DNA from: Armatimonadota bacterium
GTDB lineage: Bacteria > Armatimonadota > Fimbriimonadia > Fimbriimonadales > GBS-DC
DNA: 64,000 bases
Direction: 5' to 3'
Assembly (NCBI GenBank): GCA_013359125.1
Contig: JABWCR010000012.1
Coordinates: 20,033 to 84,032 of the forward strand
Within the stretch, counting starts at the first letter, position 1; each line of letters begins with the position of its first letter. This document shows positions 1 to 8,266 of this stretch, in pieces. The notes under the pieces are model-generated. The model was given only the letters and a program-made list of their open reading frames with translations, ran no database searches and was not told where the DNA came from. Position numbers and translations under genes: made by a program.

Positions 1-2
1 AA

Positions 3-308
3 TCGACGACAACGCCCGGAACCTACGAGATCGCCGATCTGCCCACAGCGGGAACCCTCATGGGCGTTTGGATCAATACGCCTGCCGGGTTCCACAAGGT
101 CGTCCGCCAAGTCGCCGACCCCAGTCGCGGCATTCCTCAAAGAGTCATCCAGTTCTTGAACGCCTTCAATGCGGGCGGCTGCCTTTTGGCCAATGGCAGA
201 CAGCAATCCGACTTTGTAGCGGGCACGACCCATTTGGGACGAGTGGACCTGTATCAAAACACGGCGGGCAGTCCGCCTCCGCCCGCCATGACGGAGTCCT
301 GTCCGTAA
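3..308 (+). CDS. C-terminal end of an unrecognised protein (5' partial)
   Basis: The reading frame is open from the left edge of the window to a TAA at 306-308, so only the last 101 codons are visible. I do not recognise the family. The visible part is soluble-looking, with no membrane segment, and ends in a short proline-rich tail (SPPPPAMTESCP). The stop lies 10 bases before the LptC-like gene, so the two are probably co-transcribed. The true start is outside the window. Confidence 0.6.
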   Translation, partial: STTTPGTYEIADLPTAGTLMGVWINTPAGFHKVVRQVADPSRGIPQRVIQFLNAFNAGGCLLANGRQQSDFVAGTTHLGRVDLYQNTAGSPPPPAMTESCP

Positions 309-318
309 GGCAAACCCT

Positions 319-1554
319 ATGGTCGCCAGACGGCTGCTCGTCTGGAGCATCGTGGTCGGTTGCCTAGCATTGCTCGTCGGCGGCGCCGAGTATTTGCGCC
401 GCCAAGACCCCCTCAGTCGCATGGCCGGGACGCCGATAGATCCTAAATCGGCCATTCGCCTAAAAAACGTCGAGGCCACCTTGCGAAAAGGCATGACCCC
501 CTTGGCTCATGTCTCGGTCGACCAGATCGTGATGGATCAGGACCGCTCTCAATGGCAAATATCGGGCGTCAAAAACGCCGAATTCTTGGAAGAAGGCAAG
601 CCGTTCGCCATCGCCACATGCCAAAACATGCTCTATAGCGCTCACGGACAAACAGCAACCCTGAAAGGCAAAGCCGATCTGAAACTGCCCGGAGCGAAAG
701 CCATAAGAGGCGAAGCGATCGCGCTACAGACCGAACAAGCCGTCTGGGACATTCGAGGACGTCTATTAACGACCAGCCATTCCATGTCCCTCGCTTGGTC
801 CACAGGAAGAGCCACCGCACAGGCGATGCGCGTCAACTTGGCCGACAAAACTCTCGAGCTAGAGGACGTAACGGCAACGCTGACCGCACAACCGCCCAAG
901 AAGAGCCGAGAGGTCATCTTTCGATATAAAAAGAGCCGCACCGCCAAAAACAAAACCCGAGCAGAGAACGTCGAGATCGTCGACCAGGACGCCTTCATGC
1001 GAGCCGACATCGTCGATTACGACGAGACGGACGACCGCCGTTACGTGCTGGCCAAGGGCGGACTGCTCTACATCGACGCCCGCATCGACGCCACCGCCGG
1101 CAAACTGGAAGCCTGGCTGAACGACGAGCGCGCCCTCCTCACCGAAGGCGTCGTCCTCATCATCAAAGAAAAGAAGTCAGAAATTCCCGACCAGTCGCCG
1201 CCCAAGGACGAAGAAGCCCTCCGACCCGAAAACATCCGCAAATACCCGATCTATGTAACCTGCGACCGGCTCGAATCGTTCTACGAAGAAGAAAGGGCCA
1301 TCCTAACGGGAAACCTCAAGGTGGAACAGCGCCTGCCCGACGGCAAATTTCGCACGGCCACTGCCGAACGCGCCGAGTTCGACGCCAAAAACGAAGTCCT
1401 CACCCTCATCGGCAAAGTTCTGCTAGAAGACGAAAAAGGCCAATCGTTCGAAGCCGCCAAAATCGCCCTCAGCGTCAAGGAAGGCGAGGAGTGGTACGAA
1501 GCGACCGACGTTACCCACGGCCGAATCAAGATCGAAAAGAAAGAACAGCCATAA
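319..1554 (+). CDS. LptC/OstA-like LPS export protein
   Basis: A 411-residue protein with an N-terminal signal-anchor (about residues 5-25, LLVWSIVVGCLALLVGG) followed by repeated short beta-strand segments of the LptA/OstA type. Examples are AERAEFDAKNEVLTLIGKV near the C terminus and an LTGNLKVEQ segment before it. In the Lpt pathway, LptC and LptA form a periplasmic beta-jellyroll bridge that carries lipopolysaccharide from the inner-membrane ABC transporter to the outer membrane. The protein is about twice the length of E. coli LptC (191 residues), so it probably carries two or more jellyroll modules, like a fused LptC-LptA. It fits the O-antigen ligase and flippase at 12.9-16.0 kb as evidence of a diderm LPS envelope. 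Family assignment is by pattern only. Confidence 0.65.
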   Translation: MVARRLLVWSIVVGCLALLVGGAEYLRRQDPLSRMAGTPIDPKSAIRLKNVEATLRKGMTPLAHVSVDQIVMDQDRSQWQISGVKNAEFLEEGKPFAIATCQNMLYSAHGQTATLKGKADLKLPGAKAIRGEAIALQTEQAVWDIRGRLLTTSHSMSLAWSTGRATAQAMRVNLADKTLELEDVTATLTAQPPKKSREVIFRYKKSRTAKNKTRAENVEIVDQDAFMRADIVDYDETDDRRYVLAKGGLLYIDARIDATAGKLEAWLNDERALLTEGVVLIIKEKKSEIPDQSPPKDEEALRPENIRKYPIYVTCDRLESFYEEERAILTGNLKVEQRLPDGKFRTATAERAEFDAKNEVLTLIGKVLLEDEKGQSFEAAKIALSVKEGEEWYEATDVTHGRIKIEKKEQP

Positions 1555-1555
1555 A

Positions 1556-1590
1556 GCAAAAAGGGCCGAGCGTACAGCCCGGCCCTCTTC
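1556..1590. terminator. Bidirectional intrinsic terminator
   Basis: A 7-bp stem, AGGGCCG (1562-1568) with CGGCCCT (1580-1586), lies between the convergent LptC-like and dockerin genes. On the minus strand it is followed by TTTTTG; on the plus strand by CTTCTTC. It is best as the terminator of the minus-strand dockerin gene. Confidence 0.7.
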
Positions 1591-1604
1591 TTCAACTTTA
1601 TCGC

Positions 1605-2462
1605 TTATCGGCTTCGGCCAAAGTTCTCCAGCACGATGGCCAAGTCGATGTCGGTTACCACGCCGTCGCCGTCCAGATCGCCGTAATCGTCAATCTGTCC
1701 GAACAGCTCCAGTACGATAGCCAGGTCGAGATCGTCCACCGTGCCGTTGTTGTCCACATCGCCCGGCAGCGGAGAGACCATCTGCATGTAATCCACGAAC
1801 GTCTCAACGGCGCCATCGTCGCTGAAGGCCGTTACCTCCTGTCGCACCACCAAGTTCTGACCCGGCAAGAGCATCGTAGGCACGCCCAAATCCAGCTCCA
1901 TGCCAGGCTCCAAGTAAAGATCCATGCCGCCTGGCACCGGCTCCATATTGCCCAGCATCGGGTTGCCGTCGCGCAGTTCATCCTGGCTCACCGTATGATC
2001 CAGCACGGCATACGCAACGTTGTTGACAACCTGCCGCGCCGTGATGTTGCGATAGCTGAGCATCCACCCGCCCACGGTCTCCCAGGAGATGGGCACGGCG
2101 TTGCCCCAGCGGCGACCGGAAAGCGGCTGCTGGTTCGAATCCAGGAAGACCACGGTTACGCCAATATTGCCGTAATTGCTAATGTAGCCGAAGCCGACCG
2201 TCTGGACCGACGAAGTGCGGGGGATGGTAACGTGCCAAAGGCCCGGGCTTATCCAGGTCGACAGGTTGTAAGGATAAATCCACGGTCCGGCGCAATAGCC
2301 GGTGCCGTGCGTTACGATCAGGCGGACATACGCCGCGCCCTGAGGAAAGTGAACCGTTTTGCTCCAGCTCATATTGACGTTGGGGCAGGCCTCGACAGAG
2401 GTCGCCAGCGAGGCGGTCAGCGCTACGGCCGTGATTCCAAGGGCTATCGTTTTCAAGTTCAA
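1605..2462 (-). CDS. Secreted protein with C-terminal dockerin-like domain (copy 1)
   Basis: 285 residues: a signal peptide (about 1-25, cleaved near VEAC), a central beta-rich region of unknown function starting ACPNVNMSWSKT, and a C-terminal pair of EF-hand-like dockerin repeats (GDVDNNGTVDDLDLAIVLEL and GDLDGDGVVTDIDLAIVLEN). The start is TTG at 2462. It is chosen because AAGGAG sits 8 bases upstream and because the paralog next door begins with the same residues (MNLKT) from ATG. The neighbouring gene at 2592-3494 is a clear paralog with the same layout, so this is a tandem duplication. The protein is exported; the role of the dockerin pair outside a cellulosome is not known to me. Confidence 0.8.
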   Translation of the reverse strand: MNLKTIALGITAVALTASLATSVEACPNVNMSWSKTVHFPQGAAYVRLIVTHGTGYCAGPWIYPYNLSTWISPGLWHVTIPRTSSVQTVGFGYISNYGNIGVTVVFLDSNQQPLSGRRWGNAVPISWETVGGWMLSYRNITARQVVNNVAYAVLDHTVSQDELRDGNPMLGNMEPVPGGMDLYLEPGMELDLGVPTMLLPGQNLVVRQEVTAFSDDGAVETFVDYMQMVSPLPGDVDNNGTVDDLDLAIVLELFGQIDDYGDLDGDGVVTDIDLAIVLENFGRSR

Positions 2463-2540
2463 GTTCGTTTCTCCTTGCGCGAGGTCGTCGCGGTGTGCAG
2501 TTATGTCCTAATAGATGCGGCGGGGCAAGGAGATGTAGCA

Positions 2541-2570
2541 AAACGGCGGCGAGAAAGTTCCCGCCGCCGT
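2541..2570 (-). terminator. Intrinsic terminator of dockerin copy 2
   Basis: A perfect 9-bp stem (ACGGCGGCG 2543-2551 with CGCCGCCGT 2562-2570) is followed on the minus strand by TTTTGCTACAT. It separates the two paralogs, so they are separate transcription units. Confidence 0.7.
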
Positions 2571-2591
2571 CAAGGCTCGTTCAGTCAGCCC

Positions 2592-3494
2592 TTATCGGCT
2601 TCGGCCAAAGTTCTCCAGCACGATGGCCAAGTCCACATCGGTTACGACGCCGTCCCCGTCCAGATCGCCATACTCGTCGGCCGTGCCGAAAAGCTCCAGT
2701 ACGATAGCCAGGTCGAGATCGTCCACCGTGCCGTTGTTGTCCACATCGCCCGGCAGCGGAGTCAAAGTCTGCGTATAGTCGATAAACGTCTGAACCGTGC
2801 CCTCGTCAAATGTCGTGATCTTGTGCCGAGTTACAATCGTCTGACCGGGGCCCGGAGAAGTCGGAAACGGCAGGAATATCTCCTCGTCCGGGTTCACCAT
2901 CAGATGGTCGCCGCCCGGCACCGGATCAAACGTCAACCCGTGCCCGCCGTCCCGCATCTGCTCGATCGACATCGCCGAATCGATGATCGCGTAGCCCAAT
3001 TCCTCCAACACCTGAGGACCCACCGTCCCGCGAGCATGAGCGCCGTGGCCCAAGCCCAGCGGATCCTCGATCGGAACGATGATCATGTTGCCCCAACGAG
3101 AAGGAATCACATTCATGTTGATGTCCAGATAGCGCACCGTGACGGCGGGCGTGCCATAGTTGCTGATCCATCCAAAACCCGCCGTGATCGTCGAGCCGGG
3201 CGTGGCCGGAATGTTGACGTGCCAATTGTTGGCGCTCACCCACGTCGAGGTGCCCGCTGGGAACACGTTCCAAGGCCCCGCGCATCCGTTGTTGTTGCCG
3301 TGCGTAACGAACAATCGCACGCCGTGAGCGTAGCTGGGAACGGTCATCGTCTTGGTCCATATCATGTTCACGTTCGGGCAGGCCTCGCCCGGTACGGTCA
3401 AGCCGACTGCGAGTAGAGCGGCGCTCAAAGCCAGCGCCAGCGATTTGAGAGAAACCGAAGCTATCCGTCTGCCAAAAGTCGTTTTCAGGTTCAT
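2592..3494 (-). CDS. Secreted protein with C-terminal dockerin-like domain (copy 2)
   Basis: 300 residues, paralogous to the protein at 1605-2462. It has a signal peptide (about 1-38, ending VPGEA), then CPNVNMIWTKT, a beta-rich middle with two segments matching the first copy (FGWISNYG and VTHGN), and a dockerin pair ending IVLENFGRSR. The last 170 bases or so of the two genes are nearly identical, while the middles have diverged strongly. The ATG at 3494 lies only 5-7 bases after a TATATAAT stretch, with no Shine-Dalgarno, so the mRNA is probably leaderless. It diverges from the kinase gene at 3597. Function unknown beyond being exported and binding calcium through the dockerin loops (inferred from the D-x-N/D-x-N/D-G pattern). 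Confidence 0.8.
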   Translation of the reverse strand: MNLKTTFGRRIASVSLKSLALALSAALLAVGLTVPGEACPNVNMIWTKTMTVPSYAHGVRLFVTHGNNNGCAGPWNVFPAGTSTWVSANNWHVNIPATPGSTITAGFGWISNYGTPAVTVRYLDINMNVIPSRWGNMIIVPIEDPLGLGHGAHARGTVGPQVLEELGYAIIDSAMSIEQMRDGGHGLTFDPVPGGDHLMVNPDEEIFLPFPTSPGPGQTIVTRHKITTFDEGTVQTFIDYTQTLTPLPGDVDNNGTVDDLDLAIVLELFGTADEYGDLDGDGVVTDVDLAIVLENFGRSR

Positions 3495-3499
3495 AACTT

Positions 3500-3507
3500 A
3501 TTATATA
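3500..3507 (-). promoter_or_regulatory. -10 element of dockerin copy 2, leaderless
   Basis: TATATAAT on the minus strand, 5-7 bases before the ATG at 3494. A TGCTACATT motif lies a further 20 bases upstream and recurs at other intergenic sites in the window. Confidence 0.55.
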
Positions 3508-3582
3508 GCGATTTTCGGGCAAATGTAGCAGGCTGGAAAATCATCGCGTCGTTCGAACCTTTTGAGACCCGCCGCGGTATCT

Positions 3583-3588
3583 TATAAT
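3583..3588 (+). promoter_or_regulatory. -10 element of the kinase gene, leaderless
   Basis: A perfect TATAAT lies eight bases before the kinase ATG at 3597, with TTTTGA about 17 bases further upstream as a possible -35. There is no room for a Shine-Dalgarno. Confidence 0.6.
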
Positions 3589-3596
3589 GAGATAAG

Positions 3597-5216
3597 ATGC
3601 CCGCTCAGACCATACTCGGCCACTATCGCATCATCCGCGAGATCGCGCGCAGCAACGACATCGTCTACGAGGCGTTGGACGAGCGCATCCATCGCCGCGT
3701 GGCCATCAAGGAGTTGAACATCCCCCACGGCGCCACCGACAGCGTCCGCGCCGACCGCATTCAGCGCTTTTTGCGCGAGGCGCGGGCGGGCGGCAGCCTG
3801 TCGCACCCCAACATTGTAACCATCCACGAGACGGAGGAGGAGGACGGCCGCTACTTCATCGTGATGGAGTATTTGGAGGGCGAGACGCTGCGCAACCGGA
3901 TGGAGCGCGAGGGCGCCCTGCCGCCGGAAGCGGCGACCGACATCGCCGGCCAGATATTGAGCGCGCTGATAGAGGCTCACACCAAGGGCGTCATCCATCG
4001 CGATCTAAAGCCCGAAAACATCCACCTATTGCCCGATGGGCGGGTGAAGATCACCGATTTTGGCATCGCCCGGCTGAAGTTCGAGCCTTCCATCACCATC
4101 GACGGGCAGATATTCGGCACGCCGAGCTACATGTCGCCCGAACAGGTGCTGGGCAAAGAGATCGACGAGCGCTCCGACCTGTTCTCCGTCGGCTCCCTGC
4201 TCTTCGAGATGTTGGCGGGGCACAAGGCGTTCCAAGGCGATTCGGTCGTTAGCATCACGCACGCGATCATGAATTCTGAGCCTGCGATCCCGCAGTCTGT
4301 GCCGACCGGATTGGAGCACGCCATCCGGAAAGCGCTTCAAAAGGATCCGCAGATGCGCTTTTCGTCGGCCGGCGAAATGAAACGCGCCTTGGAAGAGGCG
4401 AAAGCGGCTCCCCAGCCGCTTCAGGCTACAGTGGGCGCCACCGGCGCTTTTGGCTTGCCGTCCGCGCCCGACCCGACGATCATCGCTCAAGCGCCGGCGC
4501 CACCTCCGGTTCAGCCTCCGGTTTACATTCCGCCTCCGCCGCCCGCGCCGTGGATGACGCCGGAAACGCGCCACTTTTTGGGCACGGTGGGCGCGGTGGC
4601 ACTGATCGGCTTGGCGATATTGGGCGTACTGGGAGGCGGCTACTATCTGGCGGCGCAAGCCTACGAACGGTACGAGCTGCATCAGCAAGACGCGAGATTG
4701 GAACAGGACATCGCGCGGGCGGAGGCTCTGTTCAACAGCGAGCGGTTTGCCGAGGCCGCCGCGCTGTATGGCGAGTTGGCGCAGCGCGCCAAACTGGACA
4801 AGACTCGGGACACGCTGCGGCGCAACGGCGCGATCGCGTGCGTCTCGCAGGGGCATGCCTACTACCAGCGGGGGAATCTGTTGACAGCCGAACGCTGGTA
4901 CCGCCAATCGTTTCGACACGCCGAAACGCACGAAGGGTACGGCGCATTGGGGCAACTGTTGGAGGCGGGCGACCCGGTGCAAGCGGCCGAAATGTACGAG
5001 CAAGCCGCGCAGCTGGCCGGGGACGGCATTGAATACAAGGTGCGGGCCGCCCGAATCTATCTGAGGATCGGCGATGTGTGCTATGCCCAAGGCGACAACA
5101 TTGGGGCGCTACGGTTTTGGGGTATGGCCTCTCGAGCGGCGCCGGGCACCGAGATCTCCGACCGGGCGCAGGAACAGGCGATGGCCGTGCTGAACGAAAG
5201 ATACCAACGCAGGTAA
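3597..5216 (+). CDS. Membrane Ser/Thr protein kinase with extracytoplasmic TPR-like region
   Basis: 539 residues. A Hanks-type kinase domain (about 8-270) has the catalytic lysine in VAIKEL (K38), E61, HRDLKPEN (134-141), DFG (154-156) and a SPEQ activation-segment end. A proline-rich linker and one membrane segment (about 325-352) follow, then a C-terminal helical region with TPR-like repeats (ALYGELAQRA, AEMYEQAAQL). Oddly, the glycine-rich nucleotide loop is missing: where GxGxxG is expected the protein reads IARSNDIVYEA. All other catalytic residues are present, so it may still be active. It probably senses something in the periplasm and phosphorylates cytoplasmic targets. The zinc-ribbon gene 21 bases downstream is a likely operon partner. 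Confidence 0.9.
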   Translation: MPAQTILGHYRIIREIARSNDIVYEALDERIHRRVAIKELNIPHGATDSVRADRIQRFLREARAGGSLSHPNIVTIHETEEEDGRYFIVMEYLEGETLRNRMEREGALPPEAATDIAGQILSALIEAHTKGVIHRDLKPENIHLLPDGRVKITDFGIARLKFEPSITIDGQIFGTPSYMSPEQVLGKEIDERSDLFSVGSLLFEMLAGHKAFQGDSVVSITHAIMNSEPAIPQSVPTGLEHAIRKALQKDPQMRFSSAGEMKRALEEAKAAPQPLQATVGATGAFGLPSAPDPTIIAQAPAPPPVQPPVYIPPPPPAPWMTPETRHFLGTVGAVALIGLAILGVLGGGYYLAAQAYERYELHQQDARLEQDIARAEALFNSERFAEAAALYGELAQRAKLDKTRDTLRRNGAIACVSQGHAYYQRGNLLTAERWYRQSFRHAETHEGYGALGQLLEAGDPVQAAEMYEQAAQLAGDGIEYKVRAARIYLRIGDVCYAQGDNIGALRFWGMASRAAPGTEISDRAQEQAMAVLNERYQRR

Positions 5217-5237
5217 AGGGAACCGTTCCGTCGAATA

Positions 5238-6137
5238 GTGCATCCAAAGGGTATGGCCTACTGTTCTCAATGCGCCGAGCCGCTCGCCAGCGAAGCCCGC
5301 TTTTGCCACAAATGCGGAGCGGCCGCCGTCGCCACTGCCCCGAACGCAACGATCATTGGCGCCCCTCTGCCTGTAGCGGCGAAGAAGCCCAAGCCCGTTG
5401 CGAAGATTCTCGGCGCGTTGGTCGGGTTGGGGATTTTGTGCGCGCTTGCCTACTTAGGGGGTAGGCAAGCCGGTTGGTTCGGTCGGGCAGAAGTCAAGAC
5501 GCCGTCGGGCGCCAATCCGCTCAGCGCGACTATGCAACCGCCAGAAGGCGCCAATCCTTTAAGAGCCGAAGTTCAGCCGAACTCGGGCGCCAATCCGCTT
5601 CGTGCGGAGATCGAACCCGGACAGCCGCCCAAAGAGCCGCCCAAAGACGTGCTCGACTGGCTGGAGCACCTGCGCCGAATTGAGATGAAGCGCCGAGCCA
5701 TGCGCAACGACTTTTCGCCCGCGCTGGACATGCTTCGAACGGCGCTGGGCATGAAGACCGAAATTGATCTGGACGAGATGGATGAAAAGAAAAAGGGCTT
5801 GGACGAGAACTACCACAAGTACGCCCAAAATTGGTACGATCTGCTGAAGGAGTACGCCAGCGTCCGGCCTCCCCAACAGTGCGCTACTTTGGCAGCGTCC
5901 TACGACACCGCGCTGAGACGGTACGTTGAGGCCATGATTCGCATCCAAGATTCCATGCGAAAGGAAGACATCAGCGAACTGATGAAGATGCGCGGCGGCG
6001 AGCAGGGGCAGGTGGACAGCCTGCTAATCGAAGCCGATGAGAATCTGCGCCGCCTTGCGCGAGAGATCGGGATTCGAAAGCCGTTCGCTATTCAGCCCGA
6101 CTCGTCTGTCGATTCGATGGTCGGCCTCGGCTTCTAA
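5238..6137 (+). CDS. Zinc-ribbon membrane protein with GANPL repeats
   Basis: 299 residues, not a family I can name. An N-terminal zinc ribbon (CSQC near residue 9 and CHKC near 23) is followed by one membrane segment (about 57-75, ILGALVGLGILCALAYLGG). Next come three tandem copies of an 11-residue unit (S/E-GANPL-R/S-A-x-x-x; residues 91-125), and then a charged helical domain rich in M, E, K and R. Start: GTG at 5238 or ATG at 5253 (MAYCSQC); neither has a convincing Shine-Dalgarno. The layout of cytoplasmic zinc ribbon, membrane span and external helices, directly behind a receptor kinase, suggests a partner or substrate of that kinase, which is inference. The stop codon overlaps the end of the convergent queE. 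Confidence 0.7.
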   Translation: MHPKGMAYCSQCAEPLASEARFCHKCGAAAVATAPNATIIGAPLPVAAKKPKPVAKILGALVGLGILCALAYLGGRQAGWFGRAEVKTPSGANPLSATMQPPEGANPLRAEVQPNSGANPLRAEIEPGQPPKEPPKDVLDWLEHLRRIEMKRRAMRNDFSPALDMLRTALGMKTEIDLDEMDEKKKGLDENYHKYAQNWYDLLKEYASVRPPQQCATLAASYDTALRRYVEAMIRIQDSMRKEDISELMKMRGGEQGQVDSLLIEADENLRRLAREIGIRKPFAIQPDSSVDSMVGLGF

Positions 6138-6913
6138 CGCTGAGCCATCATCTTGTGCGTTTGAGGGATCACCCGCACATCCGAGCCTTCTCCAGCCGCT
6201 ACTGCTTGTATCTGCAACATCCTTTCTGGAGTCGGAGCCTGCTCGTTCGGCGTTACGGGCTGCAAGATCAACGGTCGGCCATGTTTCTCTGCCAATCGCG
6301 CCGCCTGTACGACCTCGTCTTCGGTCGTTTCGCTGGTTACCACGGCCTTAATAAACACCAGCCCATCAAAGTTCGCCGCCGTCTGCAAGAACCGATCGTG
6401 CTGCGTCCAGAGGTCGCGATCCTTGGTCGCCGAGACCAACTTAACGTCCATCGCAATGACGGACCAGTACGGCAACAGCGGCTCTAACGCTTTTGAGAGA
6501 TCGCCCGCGGTCTCCAGATAAAGATAAAAGCCGTCAGAAACCGCGGCCGGAGCGAATTGCTCCAAGAAGCGACCGTGCAACAGCGGTTCCCCGCCCGTCA
6601 GCGCGATATGCCGATGCAAGCCTCTTGGTTGGTCCATCTCGCGGCAAAGCAACAAGAGCGCATTTACATCGATCGGGTTTGCGTACGATTCGACAATCCC
6701 CGACCCTGGCCGTCGTTCGACGGAGAACTTCTCAGGCAGGTAGCCTTTTGGATGGCGCGCCAGCACCGTTTCCGGCGTGTCGCAAAAAGAGCAGTTAAGA
6801 TGACAGCCAAAGAAACGAACGAAGAGTTGTCGTTCGCCAACGAGGAGACCCTCGCCTTGAACGGAACTGAAGACCTCGGTTAGATATGCCCTATCTGGGC
6901 TAAATAGGCTCAT
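6134..6913 (-). CDS. queE: 7-carboxy-7-deazaguanine synthase (radical SAM)
   Basis: 259 residues. QueE converts 6-carboxytetrahydropterin to 7-carboxy-7-deazaguanine in the pathway to preQ0 and queuosine (or 7-deazaguanine DNA modification). The evidence is the N-terminal FSSVQGEGLLVGERQLFVR and the radical-SAM cluster motif CHLNCSFC (CxxxCxxC, residues 37-44), followed by HIALTGGEPLLHGRF and a QPVTPNEQ C-terminal segment, all as in QueE. No other queuosine gene is in the window. It starts 18 bases after rpmA stops on the same strand, with a TAGAAT in the end of rpmA and a weak GAGG before the ATG, so it may be expressed both with rpmA and alone. Confidence 0.9.
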   Translation of the reverse strand: MSLFSPDRAYLTEVFSSVQGEGLLVGERQLFVRFFGCHLNCSFCDTPETVLARHPKGYLPEKFSVERRPGSGIVESYANPIDVNALLLLCREMDQPRGLHRHIALTGGEPLLHGRFLEQFAPAAVSDGFYLYLETAGDLSKALEPLLPYWSVIAMDVKLVSATKDRDLWTQHDRFLQTAANFDGLVFIKAVVTSETTEDEVVQAARLAEKHGRPLILQPVTPNEQAPTPERMLQIQAVAAGEGSDVRVIPQTHKMMAQR

Positions 6914-6931
6914 TTCAGAGCCTCGAAGATT

Positions 6932-7183
6932 CTAGACAGGTACGACAGAGACACGGCGGCGATTTTTGGGTCCCTCAAACTTCACCGTGCCGTCGACCAT
7001 GGCGAACAGCGTGTCGTCCTTTCCTCGACCCACGTTTCGACCCGGATGAAACTTGGTGCCTCGCTGACGCACGATGATATGGCCGGCCTTGACCGCCTCG
7101 CCTCCAAACTCCTTGACGCCCAAAAACTGGGGCGAACTGTCCCTGCCGTTTCGAGTACTGCCTACGCCTTTCTTACTAGCCAT
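6932..7183 (-). CDS. rpmA: 50S ribosomal protein L27
   Basis: 83 residues, the usual length. The N terminus [16 protein letters not shown] and the [14 protein letters not shown] block are diagnostic of L27, which sits at the peptidyl-transferase centre. The start has a GGAGG 11 bases upstream. In most bacteria rpmA directly follows rplU (L21); here it stands alone, divergent from trpD and followed by queE, so rplU must be elsewhere. Confidence 0.97.
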   Translation of the reverse strand: MASKKGVGSTRNGRDSSPQFLGVKEFGGEAVKAGHIIVRQRGTKFHPGRNVGRGKDDTLFAMVDGTVKFEGPKNRRRVSVVPV

Positions 7184-7209
7184 ATCGATCTTGCCTCCGT
7201 CGGACGGGG

Positions 7210-7234
7210 ATTATACCCTAATCTTCGGTAGAAT
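7210..7234. promoter_or_regulatory. Back-to-back promoters of rpmA and trpD
   Basis: On the minus strand TATAAT (7215-7210) serves rpmA with a leader containing GGAGG. On the plus strand TAGAAT (7229-7234) lies six bases before the trpD ATG, so the trpD message is probably leaderless. The two promoters overlap within about 60 bases and could interfere with each other. Confidence 0.6.
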
Positions 7235-7240
7235 AGCCGC

Positions 7241-8245
7241 ATGTCCGTCGTTCGCAAAGCTATCCATGCCGAACCGCTGACCGAGCAAGAAGCCGGCGAT
7301 CTGCTCCATGCCATCGCCTCGGGCGACGCGACGCCCGTACAAATCGCGGGAGCCCTGATCGCACTGCGCACTCGCGGCGAGACGACCGACGAAATTGCCG
7401 GCATGGCGCGCGCTATGCGAGAACTGAGCGAGAAGGTCAACGCGAAATCTGAGAATCTATTGGACACCTGCGGCACGGGCGGCGACCGTTGCAACACCTT
7501 TAACATCTCGACCGCCGCCGCGTTTATTGCCGCTGCCGCAGGAGCAAAGATCGCCAAACATGGCAATCGCGCCGTCAGCAGCCCTTGCGGTTCGGCAGAT
7601 GTGCTTGAAGCGCTCGGCATCAAGATCGACCTCGCGCCGCCGGATGTCGCGCGGGCCATCAATCAGGTCGGCATCGGATTCATGTTTGCGCCAGTGATGC
7701 ATCCCGCCATGAAGGGCGCCGCGCCGATCCGCAGAGAGTTGGGCGCCCGCACCATTTTCAACCTTCTTGGCCCTCTCACCAATCCAGCCGGAGCCAAAAT
7801 CCAGCTCTTAGGCGTCTTTGATAAGAAATGGGTGAGACCGGTTGCTGAAGCGCTGGGCCAATTAGGCTCCAAACGAGCGTTGGTCGTTCATGGCGAGGTC
7901 GGACTCGACGAAATATCGCCGGTCGGGACAACCTTTGCGGCCCTTCTGGACGAAAGCAGCGCGGTAACCGAGATAACGCTTTCGCCGTCAGATTTTGGAT
8001 TGAAAGAGGTAGAATTGTCGCAGATCGAAGCGGGCGCTTCGCCGTCCGAGAACGCGGAGAAGCTACGGCTCGCCTTGAGCGAACCCGGGCATCCTTGTTC
8101 CGTGTCGGCAACGTTGAACGCAGCCGCCGCGATCTGGCTATGCGGTCTTGCGCCGACTCTGCTCGTCGCGGCCCACCTTGCTCAGGAGGCCGTAGGGTCG
8201 GGAGAGGCCCTTGCAAAGGTAGAGGAGCTTATCCGCTTCGCCTAA
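7241..8245 (+). CDS. trpD: Anthranilate phosphoribosyltransferase
   Basis: 334 residues, the normal length. TrpD transfers the phosphoribosyl group of PRPP to anthranilate, the second step of tryptophan synthesis. Diagnostic motifs are DTCGTGGD (PRPP binding, about 74-81), [18 protein letters not shown] (about 107-115), and [19 protein letters not shown]. No other trp gene is adjacent. The ATG follows a TAGAAT by six bases, so there is no leader and no room for a trp attenuator. Confidence 0.97.
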   Translation: MSVVRKAIHAEPLTEQEAGDLLHAIASGDATPVQIAGALIALRTRGETTDEIAGMARAMRELSEKVNAKSENLLDTCGTGGDRCNTFNISTAAAFIAAAAGAKIAKHGNRAVSSPCGSADVLEALGIKIDLAPPDVARAINQVGIGFMFAPVMHPAMKGAAPIRRELGARTIFNLLGPLTNPAGAKIQLLGVFDKKWVRPVAEALGQLGSKRALVVHGEVGLDEISPVGTTFAALLDESSAVTEITLSPSDFGLKEVELSQIEAGASPSENAEKLRLALSEPGHPCSVSATLNAAAAIWLCGLAPTLLVAAHLAQEAVGSGEALAKVEELIRFA

Positions 8246-8266
8246 CCGAACTTAGGAGGCAACAAG

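Noticed and set aside
1491..3416. A 641-codon plus-strand open frame across both dockerin genes
   Set aside because: It is antisense to two clear secreted proteins with signal peptides and dockerin repeats, and its translation is a low-complexity Arg/His/Val-rich string repeated where the dockerin DNA is duplicated.
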